DNA from: Thermoflexus sp.
GTDB taxonomy: Bacteria > Chloroflexota > Anaerolineae > B4-G1 > DUEL01
Direction of reading: 5' to 3'
NCBI GenBank assembly: GCA_028276215.1
Contig: JAPYWT010000109.1
Span: 1-7,511 of the forward strand
DNA: 7,511 bases
A program made the position numbers and the translations under genes. Of the stretch, positions 1 through 6,085 are shown in pieces (the stretch's first letter is position 1; each line of letters starts with the position of its first letter). The notes under the pieces were generated by a model. It was not told the origin of the DNA and did not search any database. It saw only the letters and a list, made by a program, of their open reading frames with translations.

Positions 1-621
1 CTGCAAAGCCTGGACCTGTGGCACAACCACCTCACTGCCCTGCCGCCGGAAATCGGCGGACTCACCAGCCTGCAAGACCTGAACCTGCGGGACAACCGTC
101 TCACCGCCCTGCCGCCCGAAATCGGCCGGCTCACCAGCCTGCAAAGCCTGAACCTGTGGAACAACCGCCTCACCACCCTGCCGCCCGAAATCGGCCGACT
201 CACCAGCCTGCGAAAACTGGACCTGTCGGGCAACCGTCTCACCGCCCTGCCGCCCGAAATCGGCGGACTCACCAGCCTGCAAAACCTGGACCTGGTGGGC
301 AACCGCCTCACCGCCCTGCCGGCCGAAATCGGCGGACTCACCAGCCTGCAAAACCTGTACCTGTGGGGCAACCAGATCACCGCCCTGCCGCCCGAAATCG
401 GCGCGCTCTCCAGCCTGCAAAACCTAAGTCTGTGGGGCAACCGGCTCACCGCCCTGCCGCCCGAAATCGGCGGACTCACCAGCCTGCAAAGCCTGGACCT
501 GCGGGGCAACCAGATCACCGCCCTGCCGCCCGAAATCGGCCGGCTCACCAGCCTGCAAAGCCTGGACCTGCGGGGCAACCAGATCACCGCCCTGCCACCC
601 GAAATCGGCCGTCTTACCCGT
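1..621 (+). repeat. Nine tandem 69-bp LRR-coding repeats
   Basis: Units begin at 1, 70, 139, 208, 277, 346, 415, 484 and 553, each encoding exactly 23 residues. The convex and turn part (LTALPPEIGxLTS) is almost invariant even at the nucleotide level. Differences gather in the beta-strand positions around LxxLxLxxN. Units 8 (484-552) and 9 (553-621) are the closest pair and are identical over their first 42 bases. The array continues upstream of the window, so its full length is unknown. Recent unit duplication or conversion is inferred from the lack of synonymous differences. Confidence 0.95.
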
Positions 622-2553
622 CTGGAAAGGCTTAGCCTGCACGGCAACCCGTTGACCCTGGCCCTGCCACGCCGATTGCTGGGAGATGAAAGTTTCGGCG
701 GCGATGCCCGGGAAATCTTCGCCTTCTACCGCGCCATCTGGCAGGAGGGGCGCCCGCTGAACGAGGCGCGCGTGCTCTTCGTCGGGCCGCCCGGCGCCGG
801 CAAGACCTCCCTTGTCTATCGCCTGAAGGACAACTCCTACATTGAGAACCGCCCCACCACCCTGACCGTTGAGACCCATGCCATTCCCCTCGGCGCCCGC
901 ACCGCCCATCTCTGGGACTTCGGCGGGCAGGACTTCATGCACGCCACCCATCCGCTCTTCTTCTCGGCGCGCTGCGTCTATGTGCTGGTGCTGAACGTGC
1001 GCCACACCTACGAGCAGAACCGCGTGGAGTACTGGCTGCGCACCATCCGCGCCTTCGGCGGCGATGCGCCAATCATCGTCGTCGGCAACCACGCCGACGC
1101 CCAGGGTCACCTGCTGGACCTGCCGCAGAACCGCCTGCGCCGCGATTTCCCCAACATCCTCGCCTTCGTCCAGACCTCGGCCGCAGAGAACACCGGGATA
1201 GACGAATTGCGGGCCGCGCTGGAGCAGGCCGTGGAATCCCTGCCGCACGTGCGCGTGTGCTTCGCCGCCCCGCACCTGCGGGTCAAGGAGGCGCTGGAGC
1301 AGGAGAAAACCCGCCGCAACATCATCCCCTACGAGCGCTATGCCGAACTGTGCGCTGCGCAGGGTATTGACGACCCCGCTGACCAGGCCACCCTGCTGGA
1401 ACTGCTCCACGACCTGGGGGTGGTGTTGGACTTTCGCGATGAGCACGGCGAACCGATGAGCCGGGAGGGTATCCTCAACCCCAACTGGGTGACCGGCGCC
1501 ATCTATCGCCTGATCACCGACCACGAAGTGCGCGGCGCGGCCGCCGGGCGGCTGACCCCGGAAACGGCGCGGCGCATCCTGCCGGATTACGACCCTCCAC
1601 ACCGCCGCCTGATCCTGGACCTGCTGCAACGCTTTGAACTGGCCTACCCCGCCGGTGAGGCCTGGTACCTGCCGAACGCCATGCGCCAGGATGAACCGCC
1701 CGAAGCGGCCGCGGAAGAGTGGCAGAGCGCACTGACCTTTGAGTACGGCTATTCCCAACTGCCGGAGAGCGTCATCACCCGTTTCATCGTCCGGGCGCAC
1801 GAGCACATTGACCAGGACCGGGTCTGGCGCTGGGGGGTCATCCTGGCCTGGCAGGGCAACCGGGCGCTGGTGCGGGCCAGCGTCGCCGACCGCAGGGTGG
1901 AAATCCGCGTGACCGGGCCGGAGCACACCCGCCGGGAGATGCTGGCGATGATCCGTGCCCACTTTGAGGTCATCCACCGCACCTTCACCGAGGGCCGGGC
2001 GCAGGGCGCGCTGGAGATCAGCGAATTCATCTGCCCGCCACAATACCTCGGCCTGCGGCTGAATTATCGCGATTTACTCACGTATGAAAAAGAGAGAGTT
2101 GGAGAGATTCAACCTGTCTGGAATGGGAGAGTGTTACGGCTGAATGTGAGCGAATTGCTCAATGGTTTCGTCGAACCGGAAGTGCGTCGAGAGGAGGTAT
2201 CGCGAATGGAAAAGTCAATTCATGTCGAAATTCACGGAAATCACGGCAACGTTGTGATAGGGAGCAATATTCAGCAGCACATCGAACACAGTTTCAACAC
2301 CCCCTCCAACCCCGACCTGGCCCCGCTGCTGGCCCAACTGACGCAGGCGGTCGAGGAAATGCTGAAACATCTCCCGGATGAACAGGCACAGGAGGCCCGC
2401 GACGACCTGAAACGCCTGCAGGAAGAACTCCAAAAACCGCAACCGCGCAAAAAGGTGAGCATCGAGGGGCTGATCCAGGCGGCGAAAACCGTCGGCGCGA
2501 TTGGCGAGCCGGTCATTGAACTAGCGGGAAAAATCCTGCGTCTCATCCCCTGA
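1..2553 (+). CDS. LRR-Roc-COR (Roco-family) GTPase, 5' partial
   Basis: The frame is open from the first base, so the start lies upstream; 850 residues are visible. Residues 1-207 are nine 23-residue leucine-rich repeats of the form LxxLxLxxNxLTALPPEIGxLTS, followed by a degenerate tenth. A Roc GTPase follows: P-loop GPPGAGKTS at 262-270, switch II DFGGQ at 306-310 preceded by Trp, G4 NHAD at 363-366 and G5 TSA at 392-394. A COR dimerisation domain spans about 420-680, including LLHDLGV and the ILNPNWVT stretch. The tail (about 736-850) has a Gly/Asn-rich beta segment, a probable coiled coil (about 770-800) and a hydrophobic helical end. Known Roco proteins are GTP-dependent switches that dimerise through COR; the LRRs presumably bind a ligand. 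There is no kinase domain, so output would have to pass through the tail. The ligand and process are unknown. An internal ATG at 295 is only a repeat-internal Met. Confidence 0.93.
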   Translation: MQSLDLWHNHLTALPPEIGGLTSLQDLNLRDNRLTALPPEIGRLTSLQSLNLWNNRLTTLPPEIGRLTSLRKLDLSGNRLTALPPEIGGLTSLQNLDLVGNRLTALPAEIGGLTSLQNLYLWGNQITALPPEIGALSSLQNLSLWGNRLTALPPEIGGLTSLQSLDLRGNQITALPPEIGRLTSLQSLDLRGNQITALPPEIGRLTRLERLSLHGNPLTLALPRRLLGDESFGGDAREIFAFYRAIWQEGRPLNEARVLFVGPPGAGKTSLVYRLKDNSYIENRPTTLTVETHAIPLGARTAHLWDFGGQDFMHATHPLFFSARCVYVLVLNVRHTYEQNRVEYWLRTIRAFGGDAPIIVVGNHADAQGHLLDLPQNRLRRDFPNILAFVQTSAAENTGIDELRAALEQAVESLPHVRVCFAAPHLRVKEALEQEKTRRNIIPYERYAELCAAQGIDDPADQATLLELLHDLGVVLDFRDEHGEPMSREGILNPNWVTGAIYRLITDHEVRGAAAGRLTPETARRILPDYDPPHRRLILDLLQRFELAYPAGEAWYLPNAMRQDEPPEAAAEEWQSALTFEYGYSQLPESVITRFIVRAHEHIDQDRVWRWGVILAWQGNRALVRASVADRRVEIRVTGPEHTRREMLAMIRAHFEVIHRTFTEGRAQGALEISEFICPPQYLGLRLNYRDLLTYEKERVGEIQPVWNGRVLRLNVSELLNGFVEPEVRREEVSRMEKSIHVEIHGNHGNVVIGSNIQQHIEHSFNTPSNPDLAPLLAQLTQAVEEMLKHLPDEQAQEARDDLKRLQEELQKPQPRKKVSIEGLIQAAKTVGAIGEPVIELAGKILRLIP
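2191..2208 (+). promoter_or_regulatory. Internal Shine-Dalgarno and in-frame ATG inside the Roco gene
   Basis: GAGGAGGT at 2191-2198 stands seven bases before an in-frame ATG at 2206. The same AGGAGGT core precedes the multifunctional enzyme gene (2629-2635) and the thiolase gene (4806-4812), so this is the strong ribosome binding site type used here. Initiation at 2206 would give a 115-residue protein identical to the Roco tail (MEKSIHVEIHG...). As part of the long frame the same bases encode EEVSRM. It is either a real internal start or the relic of a once separate small gene fused to the Roc-COR frame. Whether it is used cannot be told from sequence. Confidence 0.45.
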
Positions 2554-2559
2554 ACCATT

Positions 2560-2622
2560 ACGTTTCACGTTTCACGTTTTACGTTTCACGTTTTACGTTT
2601 CACGTTTTACGTTTCACTTTTC
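2560..2622 (+). repeat. Heptamer tandem repeat array 1 (9 units)
   Basis: Nine contiguous 7-base units lie between the Roco stop and the ribosome binding site of the next gene. The order is ACGTTTC, ACGTTTC, ACGTTTT, ACGTTTC, ACGTTTT, ACGTTTC, ACGTTTT, ACGTTTC and ACTTTTC. From 2567 to 2608 the pattern is a 14-base dimer, ACGTTTCACGTTTT, repeated three times. It is AT-rich against a GC-rich background and has no spacers, so it is not a CRISPR array. It resembles the short tandemly repeated heptamers known from intergenic regions of some bacteria. Its function is unknown. Confidence 0.93.
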
Positions 2623-2628
2623 ACCCTC

Positions 2629-2635
2629 AGGAGGT
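2629..2635 (+). promoter_or_regulatory. Ribosome binding site for the multifunctional enzyme
   Basis: AGGAGGT sits four bases before the ATG at 2640 and just outside the heptamer array. It fixes the start of the MaoC-SDR-SCP2 gene and shows that the array itself is not the translation signal. Confidence 0.85.
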
Positions 2636-2639
2636 CCCT

Positions 2640-4790
2640 ATGCCACTCAACCTGGACGCCGTAGGTAAAAAAATCGGCCCGATGACCAGTCAGTACACCT
2701 GGAAGGAGGCCGTCCTCTACGCGCTGGGGGTGGGGGCCGGGTTTGACGAACTGGAGTACGTCTACGAGAACCGGCTCAAAATCATCCCGTCCTTCGCCGT
2801 GCCGCTGGCCTACCCCTTCTTCGCCGAGGTCGTCGCCCGCTCCGGGATCAACCTGGCGGGGCTCCTGCACGCCGAGCAGGAGACCGTTTTCCACGCGCCG
2901 CTCTCCCCGGAGGGGGACACGTTGACCACCGAAGGGCGCATCACCCGCGTCTACGACCGGGGGGAGGGGAAGGGCGCGTTTGTCATCGCCGAGGCCGAAA
3001 CCTTCGGTTCCGACGGCCGCAGGCGGTTCACCAACATTATGACCCTCTTCGGTCGGCTGGACGGGGGGTTCGGCGGGGAGCCCCCGCCGAAGGAAGAGTT
3101 CGCCTTCCCGGACCGCCCGCCGGATTTCGTGGAAGAGCAGCGCCCGTCGCCCGACCAGCCGCTCATCTACCGCCTCTCCGGGGACACCTTCGCGCTGCAC
3201 GTGGACCCCGATTTCGCCCGCGCCAGCGGCTTTGAGGGGCCGATTATGCACGGCCTCTGCACCCACGGCTTCGCCTGCCGTGCCGTCATCAAACACCTCT
3301 TCCCCGGCGAACCGGAGCGCATGTCCCGCTTCCGCGTCCGCTTCTACCGTCCCCTCTATCCGGGCGTCCCCATTCGGACCGAAATCTGGAAACTGGAGGA
3401 GGGACGGGCCGTCTTCCGGACGGTGAACGTCCAGAACGGCGACGTGGTGCTGGACCGGGGGGTGGTGGAGTGGGTGAGCCGGGAGGAGGCGGCCCGGCGC
3501 GCGCGGGGGGAGATTCGCTTTGACGGGCGGGTGGCGATTGTGACGGGCGCCGGGCGGGGCCTGGGCCGCGCCTACGCTCTGGAACTGGCCCGCCGGGGCG
3601 CCAGAGTCGTCGTCAACGACCCCGGCGTCGCCCGCGATGGCTCCGGCGAGGTCACCGGCGCCGTGGCCGATGAGGTCGTCGCCGAAATCCGCGCCGCCGG
3701 CGGCGAGGCCGTCGCCAACTATGACTCTGTCACCACTCCGGAGGGGGGCGAGCGCATCGTCCAGACCGCCATAGACGCCTTCGGGCGGGTGGACATTCTC
3801 ATCAACAACGCGGGCATCCTGCGGGACAAGACTTTCGCGAATATGACGCCGGAGATGTGGGAGGCGGTGCTGGCGGTGCACCTGGACGGGGCGTACAACG
3901 TGACCCGTCCGGCGTTTCTGCGGATGCGGGAGCAGGGGTACGGGCGGATAGTGTTCACGACGTCGGCGGCGGGGCTGTTTGGGAACTTTGGGCAGACCAA
4001 CTATAGTGCGGCGAAGATGGGGCTGGTGGGGCTGATGAACACGCTGAAGTTGGAGGGGGAGAGATATGGGATCAAGGTGAACACGGTGGCGCCGCTGGCG
4101 ACGACGCGGCTGACGGAGGACGTCTTTCCGCCGGAGGTGCAGGAGCAGTTGAAGCCGGAGTTCGTCGTCCCCCTGGTCCTCTACCTCTGCTCGGACAAGT
4201 GCACCGACAGCGGGCTGATTCTGAACGCCGGGGGCGGGGTGTACGGCCGCGCGGCGGTCCTCTCCACCCCCGGCGTCCGCCTGGGCGACGGCGTCCCGAC
4301 CGCCGAGGACATCCGCAAAAACTGGGCGCGGATAGACTCGCTGGAGGGGGCAAAACCCTATCCGAATGCGAACGCGCAGATACTGGAGATGCTGTCGCCG
4401 CCTGCGGTGGGGGCCCCGCCCGCGCCCGCTGCATCTGCGCCGTCGGCCACCCCCGCCCCATCCGCCGCGCCGTCCACCGTCGCCGATGTCTTCGCCCGGA
4501 TGCCGGAGTTCTTCCGCCCGGAGAAGGCGGCGGGGGTGGACGTGGTCTTACAGTTCCGCATCTCCGGCCCCGGCGGCGGCGACTGGTACGTGGTGGTGAA
4601 GGACCAGACCTGCACCGTCTCGGCGGGGGCCCACGAGAAGCCGACGACGACGCTGAAGATGGCGGACGAGGACTTCCTGGCGCTGGTGGCGGGGAAGTTA
4701 CCGGCGATGCAGGCCTTCACCAGCGGCAAGTTGAAGATAGAGGGCGACCTGATGAAGTCGCAGTTGGTGCAGAAGTTGTTCAGGTTCTGA
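2640..4790 (+). CDS. MaoC-type hydratase / MFE-2-type short-chain dehydrogenase / SCP2 fusion protein
   Basis: This 716-residue protein carries three activities of cytosolic fatty acyl-CoA beta-oxidation. Residues 1-140 look like a non-catalytic hot-dog half. Residues 155-285 are the catalytic MaoC/hydratase-2 half, with GDTFALH at 181-187 (D182 and H187 as the expected dyad) and FEGPIMHGLCTHG following. Residues 295-585 are an SDR domain: TGAGRGLG (302-309), NDPG, NNAG (389-392), S442, Y455 and K459. It closely resembles the dehydrogenase of peroxisomal MFE-2, including the GNFGQTNYSAAKMG stretch and the NWARI region near 561. A Pro/Ala-rich linker (about 586-612) leads to an SCP2 lipid-binding domain (about 613-716). 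It would hydrate 2-enoyl-CoA and oxidise the (3R)-hydroxy product with NAD. Eukaryotic MFE-2 is ordered dehydrogenase-hydratase-SCP2; here the hydratase comes first. The hydratase motif lacks the usual Asn-Pro. The substrate is unknown; branched or sterol side chains are an inference. Confidence 0.93.
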   Translation: MPLNLDAVGKKIGPMTSQYTWKEAVLYALGVGAGFDELEYVYENRLKIIPSFAVPLAYPFFAEVVARSGINLAGLLHAEQETVFHAPLSPEGDTLTTEGRITRVYDRGEGKGAFVIAEAETFGSDGRRRFTNIMTLFGRLDGGFGGEPPPKEEFAFPDRPPDFVEEQRPSPDQPLIYRLSGDTFALHVDPDFARASGFEGPIMHGLCTHGFACRAVIKHLFPGEPERMSRFRVRFYRPLYPGVPIRTEIWKLEEGRAVFRTVNVQNGDVVLDRGVVEWVSREEAARRARGEIRFDGRVAIVTGAGRGLGRAYALELARRGARVVVNDPGVARDGSGEVTGAVADEVVAEIRAAGGEAVANYDSVTTPEGGERIVQTAIDAFGRVDILINNAGILRDKTFANMTPEMWEAVLAVHLDGAYNVTRPAFLRMREQGYGRIVFTTSAAGLFGNFGQTNYSAAKMGLVGLMNTLKLEGERYGIKVNTVAPLATTRLTEDVFPPEVQEQLKPEFVVPLVLYLCSDKCTDSGLILNAGGGVYGRAAVLSTPGVRLGDGVPTAEDIRKNWARIDSLEGAKPYPNANAQILEMLSPPAVGAPPAPAASAPSATPAPSAAPSTVADVFARMPEFFRPEKAAGVDVVLQFRISGPGGGDWYVVVKDQTCTVSAGAHEKPTTTLKMADEDFLALVAGKLPAMQAFTSGKLKIEGDLMKSQLVQKLFRF

Positions 4791-4802
4791 AAAGTGAAAC
4801 GT
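4789..4802 (-). repeat. Two heptamer units in reverse orientation over a stop codon
   Basis: Read on the minus strand, these 14 bases are ACGTTTC followed by ACTTTTC, two units found in both heptamer arrays. They overlap the last two bases of the TGA ending the multifunctional enzyme gene and fill most of the 25-base gap before the thiolase start. Fourteen exact bases in a GC-rich setting is unlikely to be coincidence, but the copy is short. Confidence 0.6.
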
Positions 4803-4805
4803 GAC

Positions 4806-4812
4806 AGGAGGT
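4806..4812 (+). promoter_or_regulatory. Ribosome binding site deciding the thiolase start
   Basis: AGGAGGT lies three bases before the ATG at 4816. The in-frame GTG at 4801 lies upstream of this site and has no such signal, so the ATG is the better start and the five extra residues (MTGGP) are rejected. Confidence 0.85.
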
Positions 4813-4815
4813 CCG

Positions 4816-6021
4816 ATGGCCACAGGAATCCGCGATAAAGTCGCCATTATCGGCATGGGGTGCACCCGATTCGGGGAGCGCTGGGATGTGGGGGCCGAAG
4901 ACCTGATGGTGGAGGCCTTTGAGGAGGCGCTGGCCGACGCCGGGATTGACCGCAAGGAAATCCAGGCCGCCTGGCTGGGCACCTGCTTTGAGGAAATCAG
5001 CGTCGGCAAGAGTGCGCTCCCCCTCTCTATCAACCTGCGCCTGCCCCGCATCCCTGTCACGCGCGTGGAGAACTTCTGCGCCACCGGGACGGAGGCGTTC
5101 CGGGGCGCGGTATACGCGGTCGCGTCGGGCGCATGCGACATCGCGCTGGCCCTGGGGGTGGAGAAACTCAAAGACGTGGGCTACGGGGGACTCCCCAACC
5201 TGGGGGCCACGGCGGGGAGCCTCAACTGGCAGTGGATGCCCAACATCACCGCGCCGGGGGCCTTCGCCCAGTTGGCCACCGCCTACGCCGCCAAATACCG
5301 CATTCCGATGGAGGACCTGAAGCGGGCGATGGCCCACGTCTCCGTCAAGAGCCACGCCAACGGCTCCCTCAACCCCAAAGCCCACCTGCGCCGTCCTGTC
5401 ACCGAGGACGAGGTGCTGAACGCGCCCATTGTCGCCTACCCGCTGGGCCTCTTTGACTGTTGCGGCGTCAGCGACGGTGCCGCCTGCGCGATTGTCACCA
5501 CGCCGGAGATCGCGCGTGGGCTGGGCAAGAAGGACATCGTCACCGTCAAAGCGCTCCAGATTGCCCTCTCCAGCGGGGAGGAGATGGGATACAACGAGTG
5601 GGACGGGACGTACTTCATGACCACCGCCAAATGCAGCAAAGCGGCGTACCAGGAGGCTGGCATCACCGACCCCCGGCGGGAGATCAGCATGATGGAAGTC
5701 CACGATTGCTTCTCCATCACCGAACTGGTCACAATGGAGGACCTGCACATCTCCGAGCGGGGGAAGGCATGGAAGGACGTCCTGGACGGCTTCTTTGACC
5801 TGCGCGGCGGGGGGATTCCGTGCCAGCCCGATGGCGGCCTGAAGTGCTTTGGGCACCCCATCGGCGCCTCGGGCCTGCGGATGCTCTACGAGATGTACCT
5901 GCAACTGCTGGGGCGGGCCGGGGAGCGGCAGATTCCGAACCCCCGCTACGGCCTCACCCACAACCTGGGCGGCATGCCGCACATGAACATCTGCGCCATC
6001 ACCATTGTGGGGTTGATGTAG
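4816..6021 (+). CDS. SCPx-type thiolase (acyl-CoA acetyltransferase)
   Basis: This 401-residue thiolase-fold enzyme would cleave 3-ketoacyl-CoA with CoA to give a shortened acyl-CoA and acetyl- or propionyl-CoA. The nucleophile is C88 in ENFCATGTEA. The block EVHDCFSITEL (H296) and GHPIGASG (H347) supply the other active-site residues. The last block reads THNLGG (about 381-386) instead of the CxGxG of classical thiolases, which is the mark of the SCP2/SCPx and archaeal-type branch. The length is usual for that branch. It lacks a fused SCP2 domain, but the preceding gene, 25 bases upstream, carries one. The tight spacing implies co-transcription and consecutive steps. Archaeal-type thiolases are often paired with a DUF35 protein, but none is seen here. 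Acyl chain specificity cannot be read from the sequence, and a biosynthetic acetoacetyl-CoA role is possible but less favoured by the neighbours. Confidence 0.93.
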   Translation: MATGIRDKVAIIGMGCTRFGERWDVGAEDLMVEAFEEALADAGIDRKEIQAAWLGTCFEEISVGKSALPLSINLRLPRIPVTRVENFCATGTEAFRGAVYAVASGACDIALALGVEKLKDVGYGGLPNLGATAGSLNWQWMPNITAPGAFAQLATAYAAKYRIPMEDLKRAMAHVSVKSHANGSLNPKAHLRRPVTEDEVLNAPIVAYPLGLFDCCGVSDGAACAIVTTPEIARGLGKKDIVTVKALQIALSSGEEMGYNEWDGTYFMTTAKCSKAAYQEAGITDPRREISMMEVHDCFSITELVTMEDLHISERGKAWKDVLDGFFDLRGGGIPCQPDGGLKCFGHPIGASGLRMLYEMYLQLLGRAGERQIPNPRYGLTHNLGGMPHMNICAITIVGLM

Positions 6022-6027
6022 CGCAAA

Positions 6028-6075
6028 AATGGGGGTTTGCGGCGAGCGGCTTTGCCGCCCGCCGCAAACCCCATT
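6028..6075. other. Long intergenic hairpin (REP-like or attenuator/terminator)
   Basis: The outer arms 6032-6044 and 6060-6072 pair perfectly over 13 bases. After one A/C mismatch, an inner 5-bp stem (6046-6050 with 6054-6058) closes a TTT loop. Three further A/T pairs extend the base past a bulged G. It begins seven bases after the thiolase stop. On the + strand no T-run follows. On the minus strand the stem is followed by five T, although no minus-strand gene is present to terminate. It may be a REP-like palindrome, a weak transcription barrier or an mRNA-stabilising stem. Confidence 0.7.
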
Positions 6076-6085
6076 ATCTCCCAAT

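Noticed and set aside
295..297. ATG as the start of the Roco gene
   Set aside because: The same frame is open to base 1 with in-register LRR units, so this Met is an internal repeat variant.
1..621. Diversity-generating retroelement target
   Set aside because: Variable codons are not limited to adenine-derived changes, and no template repeat or reverse transcriptase is seen in the window.
18..635. Long + frame encoding a Pro/Arg/His-rich repeat protein
   Set aside because: It is the out-of-frame shadow of the 69-bp LRR repeats; unit length divisible by three keeps every frame open.
424..2043. 539-residue minus-strand open frame opposite the Roco gene
   Set aside because: It has low-complexity composition with no recognisable domain, and lies opposite well-defined LRR, Roc and COR domains; typical of GC-rich antisense frames.
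2607..3881. 424-residue minus-strand open frame opposite the MaoC-SDR gene
   Set aside because: There are no motifs, and the + strand shows clear catalytic motifs throughout.
4801..4803. GTG as alternative thiolase start
   Set aside because: The AGGAGGT at 4806-4812 lies downstream of it and is well placed for ATG 4816.
6029..6031. ATG as start of the small cysteine-motif protein
   Set aside because: It lies in the hairpin, has no ribosome binding site and would add a 19-residue stretch encoded by the palindrome.
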